A model generated the notes under the pieces. That model searched no databases. It saw nothing but the letters and a program-made list of their open reading frames with translations, and was not told where the DNA came from. 13,716 bases of DNA from a bacterium (GTDB taxonomy: Bacteria > Hydrothermota > UBA3072 > B12-G15). Both the position numbers and the translations under genes were made by a program. Positions 7,396 through 13,716 of the stretch are shown one piece after another (positions within the stretch are counted from its first letter, which is position 1; each line of letters starts with the position of its first letter). Location of the stretch: contig QNDZ01000025.1 in NCBI GenBank assembly GCA_003646055.1, positions 1 to 13,716 on the forward strand. The letters run 5' to 3'.

Positions 7396-8169
7396 TCAAC
7401 CTCCAAATGCCTCGTATTTCTTTATGCCCATAATCCACATAAACCTGATAACGGCAAAGAAAAACACAAGCCAGAGCATAGCGTTGAGTAATTCCTTTGT
7501 CAAAGAGATGGGGTAGTTCATGAATGCCCTTGCTGGAATGTAGTAGAGGTACTTAAAGGGAAGATACTGGATAAAACCGGGTAGAACATCAAGTGGAAGT
7601 ACCCATCCTCCAAGGAGTGAGATGAGAAAGTCATAAAAACCAGAGATGCCAAATGGGTCGCCAATAAAGAATGTGAGAAGGTTAAGTATGAATCCAAGGG
7701 TGAGTGCCATGTTGAAGGCTATGATTGTGAAAATCAGGCCTTTCAACATTCCATTTATACACGGAAAAATCAGGATGTTCCTCCACCACAGGATAAAGGG
7801 CAGTGATACAATGATGGCACTCATTGACCAGATGAGACAGCCTGTGAGTATTGCAAAGTAGTAGTATCCCAGAAAGTCAAGTGGTCTTGTGAGGAAGAAA
7901 ATCAGGTCGCCTTTCTTGATGTTCTCAGTCATTGTGTAATAAGCAAATATAGGAACGAACATTCCCAGAAGCCCTGTTATGAGATAGTATGTGAGCATTC
8001 CACCAAGGGAATAGTCCCCGATACTTCCACCAGCCCTGTAAATAAATGTCCACAAAAAGTAGTAAACAAGGAGTATGATTGGGTGATACGATACACCGAA
8101 AAACAGGTTCAACCTGTAATTCAGGTGGAATTTAAACTCACACCTCATTGCCTCAAGATACTTCTTCAT
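7396..8169 (-). CDS. ABC-2 type exporter permease 1 (COG4587-like)
   Basis: A 257-residue integral membrane protein with about six predicted helices (near residues 22-44, 57-80, 105-128, 145-170, 180-200 and 228-247). The short cytoplasmic segment KKGDLIFFLTRPLDFLGYY (85-103) and the PLDVLPGFIQYLPFKY motif (192-207) are typical of the DUF990/COG4587 permeases that pair with a DrrA-like ATPase. The start overlaps the end of the ATPase gene by 17 nt, with AAAGAGG just upstream, so translation is coupled. It forms the transmembrane channel with permease 2. The substrate cannot be read from the sequence; relatives export drugs, lipids or peptides. Confidence 0.87.
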   Translation of the reverse strand: MKKYLEAMRCEFKFHLNYRLNLFFGVSYHPIILLVYYFLWTFIYRAGGSIGDYSLGGMLTYYLITGLLGMFVPIFAYYTMTENIKKGDLIFFLTRPLDFLGYYYFAILTGCLIWSMSAIIVSLPFILWWRNILIFPCINGMLKGLIFTIIAFNMALTLGFILNLLTFFIGDPFGISGFYDFLISLLGGWVLPLDVLPGFIQYLPFKYLYYIPARAFMNYPISLTKELLNAMLWLVFFFAVIRFMWIMGIKKYEAFGG

Positions 8170-9142
8170 TATCAGCCTCTTTGAATACCCTTCTTATCAC
8201 ATCCTCAAAGGCCGGTTCTTCTATGTGTATGTCTATAACGCCATCAATACCAGCAATTGTGAAGGCGATCTTCTTAACCTCGCCATCAGGCACATTGAAT
8301 ACAGCAGTATCCTCTTCCCATCTATACACTTCCACGGGCAACTTCACATTCCTATCCCTGCATCTTACCCTGAACTCCCTCATACCTCTAACCTTTTCCT
8401 GCAATTGTTTCTTCTCTCCGTCAAACAGGATTTTACCCTTATGGAGCACCATGATTCTTTTACCAAGTTCCTCAAGGTCTCTTGTGTAGTGGCTTGTTAT
8501 AAGTATGGTTGCGCCGGTCTCATTATTATACTCCTTTAAAAAATCCCAGATTCTTTTCTGGGAGATTACATCCATCCCAATGGTTGGCTCATCAAGAAGG
8601 ATAAATTCGGGTAGATGAAGCAGGCTTGCAATAAGTTCAACCTTTGTTCTCTCACCAAGTGAAAGTTTTCTGAGTGGTGTTTTAAGAAGGTGTTTTACAT
8701 TGAGAATTTCAGAGAACCGTTCAACCCTTTCCCTGTATGATTTCTCATCAATTCCATATATCTCCTTAATCAGTCTGAAGCCATCAACAGGTGGAATGTC
8801 CCAGACCGTGACACCAAGAAACCCTCTCTGTCCCATGAAAAAAGAAATTCTATTCAGGAACGTTTCCTTTCTTTCCCATGGAACGAACCCATCAATTGTG
8901 ACATTCCCTTCATCAGGATAGAGCACCCCTGATAATATCTTGAGGAGTGTGGTTTTCCCTGCTCCATTCGGACCAATGATTCCCACCATCTCTCCTTTCT
9001 CCACAGTGAAAGAGATGTCATTGAGTGCTTTTATTTCTTTATATTCCCTTTTGAAAAGGGACTTTATGGTATCCTTCAGGGTATCTCCCCTAACCTCTTT
9101 TCTATAACATTTTTTCAAACCATCAACATTTATATAACACAT
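8153..9142 (-). CDS. ABC-2 type exporter ATP-binding protein (COG4586/DrrA-like)
   Basis: A 329-residue ABC ATPase with all catalytic motifs: Walker A GPNGAGKT (57-64), Q-loop Q105, signature LSLGE (160-164), Walker B ILLDEP (181-186), D-loop GMD (189-191) and switch H218 (ITSHYT). Residues 250-329 are a C-terminal extension usual for the COG4586 and DrrA groups. It would power export through the two following permeases. AGGAGG stands 5 nt before the ATG. It is the first gene of the minus-strand cluster and is preceded by an unusually long structured leader with a mini-ORF, suggesting regulated translation. Confidence 0.93.
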   Translation of the reverse strand: MCYINVDGLKKCYRKEVRGDTLKDTIKSLFKREYKEIKALNDISFTVEKGEMVGIIGPNGAGKTTLLKILSGVLYPDEGNVTIDGFVPWERKETFLNRISFFMGQRGFLGVTVWDIPPVDGFRLIKEIYGIDEKSYRERVERFSEILNVKHLLKTPLRKLSLGERTKVELIASLLHLPEFILLDEPTIGMDVISQKRIWDFLKEYNNETGATILITSHYTRDLEELGKRIMVLHKGKILFDGEKKQLQEKVRGMREFRVRCRDRNVKLPVEVYRWEEDTAVFNVPDGEVKKIAFTIAGIDGVIDIHIEEPAFEDVIRRVFKEADNEEVS

Positions 9143-9259
9143 TATTGCCTCCTGTCAGAAGTTTATGGGAAAGAAAAGATTATGTATATTAGAGAGAAAC
9201 CCTCATGGGTTCCTCCTGTTTGAGATATAGACAGAATAAAATGACAATTTACTCAGCAT
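9143..9259 (-). promoter_or_regulatory. Structured mRNA leader of the ABC exporter, hairpin around a mini-ORF start
   Basis: This is a predicted 117-nt leader; other leaders in the window are 0-16 nt. Within it GAGGAACCC and GGGTTTCTC (minus strand, 9215-9207 and 9202-9194) form a nine-pair hairpin with loop ATGA. One pair is G-U in this RNA but A-C on the opposite strand, which favours a minus-strand transcript. The stem covers most of an AGGAGG, and the loop presents the ATG of a five-codon ORF. The same ACAGGAGG-n5-ATG arrangement recurs at the ATPase start. Confidence 0.55.
9189..9206 (-). CDS. Candidate leader peptide MRVSL
   Basis: ATG at 9206, five codons (MRVSL) and TAA, preceded by AGGAGG with 5-nt spacing, identical in geometry to the ATPase start 46 nt downstream. 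The start codon lies in the loop of the leader hairpin. Its size and place resemble regulatory uORFs that control downstream translation by ribosome stalling, such as erm and cat leaders. Function is inferred from position only, and an ORF this short can arise by chance. Confidence 0.4.
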   Translation of the reverse strand: MRVSL

Positions 9260-9265
9260 AGAAAA

Positions 9266-9293
9266 ATTTTAATAAAAATTATAGACAAGTCAA
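9266..9293 (-). promoter_or_regulatory. Promoter of the ABC exporter operon
   Basis: On the minus strand TTGACT (9293-9288), a 16-bp spacer and TAAAAT (9271-9266). Predicted start is near 9259. The -35 lies back to back with the -35 of the divergent propeller gene, 23 bp apart, forming an 8-bp palindrome (AAGTCAAG 9287-9294; CTTGACTT 9316-9323). Confidence 0.65.
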
Positions 9294-9316
9294 GGGTTTT
9301 TTATAAATATGCATGC

Positions 9317-9344
9317 TTGACTTCTCAACAGACAGAATTAAAAT
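9317..9344 (+). promoter_or_regulatory. Promoter of the beta-propeller gene, predicted leaderless
   Basis: TTGACT (9317-9322), a 16-bp spacer and TAAAAT (9339-9344), the same hexamers and spacing as the divergent promoter. The start is predicted at 9351, within one base of the ATG at 9350. There is no Shine-Dalgarno. Confidence 0.65.
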
Positions 9345-9349
9345 TCAAC

Positions 9350-10327
9350 ATGATTTTTTTTATTCTTTCACTTGTGTTAACACCGAAAGGGACGGTTGCC
9401 TGTGGCCCTCTTCCAAAACAGGTGGCGTTTTCCAGCACAGGAAAGTTTCTGATTGTGACACTTCTTGGTGGCACAGGTTTTCAGGTAGTCAATGTGGAAA
9501 GGATGAAGGTTATTAAAACAGTAAAACCTGGAAAGGATTTCCTTGAATCAGGTTTTGTTGAGGTTTTCTTTCTTCCCGGGACAGATACATTTTTCGTTTC
9601 CCAGATGAACACAGACCATATATTCAAGTGCTATATTGATACCTCAGGCAAAGTAGAGGTTATTAAAAGTTACTATTCCCACGGGAAATGGCCGAAGGTG
9701 ATGGCACTCTCACCTAACAGGAAGTTCCTTGCAGTGAGCAACTGGCTTTCCAGCAGTGTTTCAATCATTTCTTACCCTGATGCCAGGTTGATAAAAACCA
9801 TACATACAAAGAACCCGAGAGGTCTGGCATTCACACCTGATGAAAGATACCTCATTGTTGCTTCATTCGGTAATGGAGACATAATCAGGATAAAGACAGA
9901 TACCTGGAAGGAGGTGGATAGAATACACATTGAGAAGGGAGCAATGAGGCATGTTGTAATGAAAGGCAATGGTAGAGTGTGCTATGTGAGCGACATGTTC
10001 CATGGAAGGATTTATGAGGTTTCAATAGAACCTTTCATAATAAAAAGAAAATTCAGGGTTTATATAAATCCAAACACCATTGATATATTCCCTGATGAAA
10101 GGTTTCTCTTTGTCTCGTGCAGGGGTAGAAACTCTAAAAAGGGATACCTTGAGAGGAGTCCTGAAAACGGAAAAATCTATGTGATTGACCTGAATACAGG
10201 AAAGACTATTAAAATAATTGAAGGCGGAAATCAGCCAACAGGGCTTGATGTAAGTCCAGATGGAAGATACCTTGCATTTTCAAACTTCAGGGATAACAAT
10301 GTTGAGATTTTTGAGATTAGACCTTGA
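9350..10327 (+). CDS. YVTN/YncE-type seven-bladed beta-propeller protein, probably exported
   Basis: A 325-residue protein made almost entirely of propeller repeats. Seven blades can be marked, each with a strand like the SPDGRYLAFSN form, at about residues 25, 69, 116, 157, 198, 241 and 297. The N-terminus MIFFILSLVL is hydrophobic and may be a short signal peptide; the TVAC ending at residue 18 could be a poor lipobox. A TTG 33 nt upstream would also open the frame, but it is part of the -35 box, so ATG 9350 is preferred. Such proteins bind ligands or partners at the cell surface or in the periplasm; no specific function can be assigned. The S8 peptidase follows in the same direction, 42 nt downstream. 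Confidence 0.85.
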   Translation: MIFFILSLVLTPKGTVACGPLPKQVAFSSTGKFLIVTLLGGTGFQVVNVERMKVIKTVKPGKDFLESGFVEVFFLPGTDTFFVSQMNTDHIFKCYIDTSGKVEVIKSYYSHGKWPKVMALSPNRKFLAVSNWLSSSVSIISYPDARLIKTIHTKNPRGLAFTPDERYLIVASFGNGDIIRIKTDTWKEVDRIHIEKGAMRHVVMKGNGRVCYVSDMFHGRIYEVSIEPFIIKRKFRVYINPNTIDIFPDERFLFVSCRGRNSKKGYLERSPENGKIYVIDLNTGKTIKIIEGGNQPTGLDVSPDGRYLAFSNFRDNNVEIFEIRP

Positions 10328-10351
10328 CTTGGATGAATAATAATTTACCAT
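10324..10351 (+). promoter_or_regulatory. Possible promoter of the S8 peptidase gene
   Basis: TTGACT (10324-10329, overlapping the stop codon of the propeller gene), a 16-bp spacer and TACCAT (10346-10351). It would start near 10358, 12 nt before the peptidase ATG and just ahead of GGAGG (10361-10365). The -10 is weak, so cotranscription with the propeller gene is the alternative. Confidence 0.4.
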
Positions 10352-10369
10352 TAAAAAAACGGAGGAGAG

Positions 10370-12199
10370 ATGTTAATCATTCTGATGCTGTCAACGGTCT
10401 ATAATGGCAGATACTGGGTCTTCTTCACAGACAAGGGTAATCAGAAGGGGAATATCTCAGCACAGATTGAGAGGGTCGCTGGTCTTTATCCGTCTGTCAC
10501 AGTAGAGAGAAGGATGAAGGCAATGGGGAAACCTGCTGACAGGGGGGACCTTCCTGTTTATCCTCCATATATAGATTCCCTGAAAAAACTGGGTTTCAAA
10601 CCGAGGTATGTGTCAAGATGGCTTAACGGTGTTTCTGGACTTTTACCAGAGGATATGGTGAACAGAATTAAAAAACTTCCCTTTGTGAGGGAGGTGAAAA
10701 GGGTTGCCACCATAGGTGGTTGTTTCCCATACATACCAAAACCGTTGAGTTACGGGAAGCAGGAGACCAACATAAAACTCATGAGCATTGACAAACTACA
10801 CAACCTTGGATATTCAGGGAAGGGTGTAAGGATAGGTGTTTTTGATACAGGTTTTGAGTATGGGGAGGGTGCACACGAGGCACTTGATATGATAGATGTG
10901 ATTGCAAAGGCCGATTTTGTCTTTCCAGATACCATTGTCCAGGATGGTGATACGATTATCGTTCCTGACACAATTGTATCATACGAGCAGGGGGAGGATT
11001 ATAGGGAAGGTACCTATCCCAATTGTTATGCACCATTCTGCTGCCAGACAGACCATGGAACCATGGTGCTCTCCATTCTTGCAGGTTATGCTGCAGGAAG
11101 TTTCATAGGTGTTGCCTTTGGTGCGGATTACATCCTTGCCAAGACAGAACAGGTTTATGACAGAGAGGGGCACCATGTTGAACTCAAGGTGGAGGAGGAT
11201 AACTGGATCCGTGCGATGGAGTGGGCTGAATCCCTTGGTGTTGATGTTGTTTCAAGTTCTGTTGGATACAGGGACTTTCAGGATACCACAGGTTATTCCT
11301 ATGCTGATATGGACGGCAGGACTGCACTCATCACCATTGCTGCTGAAAGTGCCTATGCAAGGGGTGTGATTGTTGTGAATGCCATGGGGAATGTTGCTGG
11401 AGGTGCACCTGAAACTTCCATTGTTGCACCTGCTGATGGTGAGCATGTTCTATCCATTGGTGGTGTTGAGATGGAGATTGATTCAATCACCGGTGATACA
11501 GAGTGGGTGTGGTGCAGTGAAGCTGCGGCAGGACCTGTAATTAGAATTGACACATTTTCGATTAACCCTCTCGAGATTGATACTGTTTATATAATTAAAC
11601 CAGACCTTGCAGCCCCATTCTATGCCCAGGTTGTTAATCCCGAATGGAGAACAGAATTTCTCAACCTTCCAGGAGGCGATACTTTATCCATACCCCACTA
11701 CATTTCAGGTGGTGGAACATCCTTTTCAACCCCATATGTTGCAGGGATTGCTGCCCTTCTCCTTGAGGCCTTTCCATCACTCAAAGGCAATCCAGATACC
11801 ATAAGGCTTGCCCTTACTTCAACGGCTTCCAGGCACTCTTCGCCCAACTACTATGTGGGTTATGGAGTCCCTGATGCCTTGTCTGCTTTGAATTTTCTGG
11901 GCGAACCCGAGGTTGTTTATAAAGAGAAGAACTATATTCTTCCTGTATATCCTAATCCCGTCAGGATTAATGAGAATAGTGTTATAACCATACCATTTGT
12001 CCTTGATAACAATGACTATGTTCAATTGAAAGTTTATGACTCTGGTGGAAAACTGGTATATTATAAGGATGTGGGGTTTACACTTGCTGGAAGAAATTAT
12101 ATAAAGTGGGTTTTAGGGGACTTGCGTCCTGGTGTTTATACCATAATAATTAACACAGGCTTTACACGATTGAGAAGCAGGATATTTGTGTTGAAGTAA
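10370..12199 (+). CDS. Secreted S8 (subtilisin-like) serine peptidase with T9SS-type A-like C-terminal domain
   Basis: A 609-residue exported protease. The catalytic triad is Asp159 (GVFDTG), His229 (DHGTM) and Ser451 (GGGTSFSTP); Asn341 (NAMGN) is the oxyanion residue. The N-terminal 14 residues look like a very short signal peptide. The mature start RYWVFFTDKG, then SVTVERR and SRWLNGVSG (82-90), is the pro-region seen in Bacteroidota-type S8 peptidases. Residues about 522-609 (VYPNP, KVYDSGGKLV, LRPGVYTIIINTG, final RIFVLK) match the beta-sandwich T9SS sorting domain, so surface secretion or anchoring by a type IX system is likely. Odd points are a repetitive PDTIV insert between Asp and His (186-203) and cysteines C219, C224 and C225 just before His229. 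GGAGG lies 4 nt before the ATG. Confidence 0.92.
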   Translation: MLIILMLSTVYNGRYWVFFTDKGNQKGNISAQIERVAGLYPSVTVERRMKAMGKPADRGDLPVYPPYIDSLKKLGFKPRYVSRWLNGVSGLLPEDMVNRIKKLPFVREVKRVATIGGCFPYIPKPLSYGKQETNIKLMSIDKLHNLGYSGKGVRIGVFDTGFEYGEGAHEALDMIDVIAKADFVFPDTIVQDGDTIIVPDTIVSYEQGEDYREGTYPNCYAPFCCQTDHGTMVLSILAGYAAGSFIGVAFGADYILAKTEQVYDREGHHVELKVEEDNWIRAMEWAESLGVDVVSSSVGYRDFQDTTGYSYADMDGRTALITIAAESAYARGVIVVNAMGNVAGGAPETSIVAPADGEHVLSIGGVEMEIDSITGDTEWVWCSEAAAGPVIRIDTFSINPLEIDTVYIIKPDLAAPFYAQVVNPEWRTEFLNLPGGDTLSIPHYISGGGTSFSTPYVAGIAALLLEAFPSLKGNPDTIRLALTSTASRHSSPNYYVGYGVPDALSALNFLGEPEVVYKEKNYILPVYPNPVRINENSVITIPFVLDNNDYVQLKVYDSGGKLVYYKDVGFTLAGRNYIKWVLGDLRPGVYTIIINTGFTRLRSRIFVLK

Positions 12200-12222
12200 A
12201 CCAAAAAAAAATAGGAGGTAAG

Positions 12223-12720
12223 ATGAAAAGGGTAGGGGTTTTTATTGATGTACAGAACATTCAGGAGGTGTTTGAGAAGCAGGGTGCTGAGGTCAGGTAT
12301 GACAGGCTCAAATCATACCTCCTGAACCGTTACAAAATGAAGGATGCTGAAATTATTAAGTTTGTTGCATTTATTCCCTACAGAAAAGAGGATGACAGAA
12401 GATTAAAACTTGTTGACGCCATTTCCCTTATGGGGTACAGAGTTCTTGGAAAAATGGCAAAGGAGAGGCCTGATGGAAGTGTGAAGGCCAATATGGACCT
12501 TGAAATAACCCTTGAGATTCTTTCAATGATGGATAACCTTGACGAGATTGTGCTTGTTACAGGTGACAGTGACTTCCTTCCACTGATAAACTTTGTAAGC
12601 AGGAAGGGGATAAGGGTTCTCATCATAGGTCCTGGAAGGGGACCCACAGCCATTGAGATCATCAGGGCAGCGGATGAGTTTGAAAACCTGGACGAGATAG
12701 AGGGAATAGTCCTGAAGTAG
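12223..12720 (+). CDS. NYN domain (LabA/DUF88-like) putative ribonuclease
   Basis: A 165-residue protein consisting of one NYN (PIN-like) domain. The acidic metal site expected for the family is present: D9 and N12 in FIDVQN, D92 in NMDLEI, and D115 and D117 in TGDSDF. The GPGRGPTAIE segment (137-146) follows the last strand. Members are thought to cleave RNA in the cytoplasm; the substrate is unknown. The start has AGGAGGT (12213-12219) at good spacing. No terminator separates it from the peptidase gene 23 nt upstream, and I see no separate promoter, so it is probably cotranscribed. Transcription may continue into the tRNA-Asn gene. Confidence 0.92.
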   Translation: MKRVGVFIDVQNIQEVFEKQGAEVRYDRLKSYLLNRYKMKDAEIIKFVAFIPYRKEDDRRLKLVDAISLMGYRVLGKMAKERPDGSVKANMDLEITLEILSMMDNLDEIVLVTGDSDFLPLINFVSRKGIRVLIIGPGRGPTAIEIIRAADEFENLDEIEGIVLK

Positions 12721-12748
12721 TTGACAAAAAAAGAGAAATTGATAATTT
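12721..12748 (+). promoter_or_regulatory. Promoter of tRNA-Asn
   Basis: TTGACA (12721-12726) directly follows the NYN stop codon; after 16 bp comes TAATTT (12743-12748). This gives a start near 12755, six bases before the mature tRNA. The -10 is weak, and GATAAT at 12741-12746 is an alternative with a short spacer. Confidence 0.5.
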
Positions 12749-12760
12749 TATTCTGAAAGT

Positions 12761-12833
12761 TCCAGCGTAGCTCAGCTGGTAGAGCGCCTGACTGTTAATC
12801 AGGTGGTCGCAGGTTCGAGTCCTGCCGCTGGAG
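12761..12833 (+). tRNA. tRNA-Asn (anticodon GTT)
   Basis: A complete 73-nt cloverleaf. Acceptor TCCAGCG (12761-12767) pairs with CGCTGGA (12826-12832). The D stem is GCTC/GAGC. Anticodon stem CCTGA/TCAGG (12787-12791 and 12799-12803) holds loop CTGTTAA with anticodon GTT at 12794-12796. The T stem is GCAGG/CCTGC with loop TTCGAGT. Discriminator G12833 is normal for tRNA-Asn. CCA is not encoded. Confidence 0.98.
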
Positions 12834-12842
12834 CTTTTTTTT
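12834..12842 (+). terminator. T-run directly after tRNA-Asn
   Basis: C followed by eight T residues (12835-12842) starts one base after the discriminator base. There is no separate hairpin; the tRNA acceptor and T arms are the only upstream structure. It probably ends transcription. Confidence 0.5.
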
Positions 12843-12919
12843 AATTATAGATGGTTCAGGTCAGGGAAAACTTTAACCACCTATTCAACCGATGGAACTT
12901 TAAAGATTAATTCCTTTTA

Positions 12920-13053
12920 TCATATTCTCAAACTCCATTTTTTTATCTCAAGAATTTCACCATTTTTGGCAAGTTTATAGCTGGTATCTTCATCCACCTG
13001 TCTATATTCTATTCATTTAATTGCTAGACTGTCATTATTTTTTTCTCATTCAT
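12920..13053 (-). pseudogene. Possible decayed small reading frame
   Basis: On the minus strand an ATG at 13053, preceded by AAAGGTCAGG, reads MNEKKIMTV and meets TAG, continues QLNE to a second TAG, and then in another frame gives a protein-like stretch (YRQVDEDTSYKLAKNGEILE and onward) ending at TGA 12920-12922. This looks like one short gene broken by a nonsense change and a frameshift, but the length is small and chance is possible. No family is recognised. The rest of the 12843-13176 gap is AT-rich, with no gene that I can support. Confidence 0.2.
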
Positions 13054-13127
13054 AACCTGACCTTTCAAAAAAACTCTATCAGATAGAATAATACAAAATA
13101 GCAAAGATGAAGTCGAGAGAACTTTTC

Positions 13128-13148
13128 AAAAATCCCCTTTTCGGGGAA
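13128..13148 (-). terminator. Rho-independent terminator of the right-edge gene
   Basis: On the minus strand TCCCC, loop GAAAA, GGGGA, then TTTTT (13132-13128). It begins about 29 nt after the stop codon of the membrane protein gene and is well oriented to end its transcript. Confidence 0.7.
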
Positions 13149-13176
13149 GGTCGGAAGGAAACTTATACCTGTCCAA

Positions 13177-13716
13177 TTACTTAAAATTGTATCCTATTAC
13201 ACATCCGGCTGAAGGGAAAACCACCATTAAGGCAAAGTCTGAAAGACTCATATCATATCCATCTCTATGAAGATAAACACATAAGCCTATAGAGCCAAGA
13301 ACACTACCTATCAGAGTTCCTTTGATGGAATTTCTATAAGAGCCATTTTGTTTGAATAAATTTCCAATACCAGCAGTAATAAGAGGGGAAATGGAAACAT
13401 TGCTTAGTATATATACTGCCGAATATACTGGAAAAGCTTTCATTTCTGCTGATTCCGACATTAAGGCACCAAAGAATATACAGGTAGTAAATATAGAAGG
13501 AGTAATTCCAGCACCAATGAATTCCAGTGTATAAATTCCAGCTGAAAAAACAGGATGAGAAAGATTCCCTTGCCCTGTGTTAAGAGAATAAAAGTTGAAT
13601 TGGTTATTTGAAAACCCTATAAATGCATTCTTCTCTTGTGTTCTGGAATTACAGATTAACGACAAATTACAGGAATTGGAGAGCAAGGTATTTGAGAAAT
13701 TGTTCTCGGCTTGCAA
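13177..13716 (-). CDS. Glycine-rich membrane-associated hypothetical protein, N-terminus cut by window edge
   Basis: The frame is open to the right edge (179 codons visible), so the true start lies outside; the first visible codon, a TTG, is more likely an internal Leu. The visible start LQAENNFS resembles the end of a signal peptide (cleavage after LQA). Residues about 55-179 alternate hydrophobic glycine- and alanine-rich segments with short polar turns: AGIYTLEFIGAGI, SPLITAGIGNLF, GTLIGSVLGSIGLCVYL and PSAGCVIGYNFK at the end. This pattern suggests glycine-zipper helices or an envelope-embedded protein. I do not recognise a named family. A clear terminator follows the stop. Confidence 0.7.
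   Translation of the reverse strand: MQAENNFSNTLLSNSCNLSLICNSRTQEKNAFIGFSNNQFNFYSLNTGQGNLSHPVFSAGIYTLEFIGAGITPSIFTTCIFFGALMSESAEMKAFPVYSAVYILSNVSISPLITAGIGNLFKQNGSYRNSIKGTLIGSVLGSIGLCVYLHRDGYDMSLSDFALMVVFPSAGCVIGYNFK

Noticed and set aside
9317-9349. TTG start 33 nt upstream for the propeller gene
   Set aside because: The TTG is the beginning of a consensus -35 box and would put charged residues before the hydrophobic segment; ATG 9350 fits the promoter.
9350-9406. Lipoprotein signal (TVAC) in the propeller protein
   Set aside because: Thr at -3 is a poor lipobox and the hydrophobic core is short; mentioned in the gene entry but not asserted.
1-13716. CRISPR array, complete insertion sequence or toxin-antitoxin pair
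   Set aside because: No regularly spaced direct repeats, no transposase and no paired small toxin/antitoxin genes seen; the lone NYN-domain gene has no small partner.

Overview
This window looks like a compact, roughly 40% GC bacterial chromosome segment from a Gram-negative-like (diderm) lineage outside the well-studied groups. The evidence is a subtilase of the kind common in Bacteroidota, with a C-terminal tail resembling a type IX secretion (T9SS) sorting domain, plus a tricorn-type protease, a TreT-type trehalose synthase and an YjbQ-family protein. Assignment to something like candidate phylum WOR-3/Hydrothermae is a guess from gene content and style; there is no rRNA here to test it. 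Intergenic gaps are short, genes overlap or abut, and most ribosome binding sites are strong AGGAGG sequences.

Layout. (1) 1-4213, minus strand: treT (trehalose synthase) followed 15 nt later by a large tricorn-like protease whose last residues lie off the left edge. (2) 4214-4353: a divergent promoter region containing a REP/MITE-like inverted-repeat element. (3) 4354-5236, plus strand: endonuclease V (nfi) and a small zinc-ribbon protein, with a terminator lying inside the 3' end of the convergent hydrolase gene. (4) 9142 down to 5233, minus strand: a three-gene ABC-2 exporter (ATPase and two permeases), then yjbQ and an alpha/beta hydrolase. The exporter mRNA has a 117-nt leader with a five-codon mini-ORF in a hairpin; yjbQ also has its own promoter. 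(5) 9317-12720, plus strand: a seven-bladed YVTN/YncE-type beta-propeller protein, the S8 peptidase and a NYN-domain putative RNase. (6) 12761-12833: tRNA-Asn(GTT). (7) 12834-13176: an AT-rich gene-poor stretch, then on the minus strand a terminator and the C-terminal part of a small glycine-rich membrane protein running off the right edge.

No single pathway joins the genes; the window is a set of short transcription units. The main unifying signal is regulatory. Six of seven transcription units have a candidate promoter of form TTGAC(A/T)-N16-TAnnnn (three with exactly TAAAAT); the seventh has N17. Predicted transcripts have either no leader (nfi and the propeller gene, both lacking a Shine-Dalgarno) or a leader of only 12-16 nt with a good Shine-Dalgarno. 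The ABC exporter is the exception, with a long structured leader, and is the best candidate here for an undescribed regulatory device.
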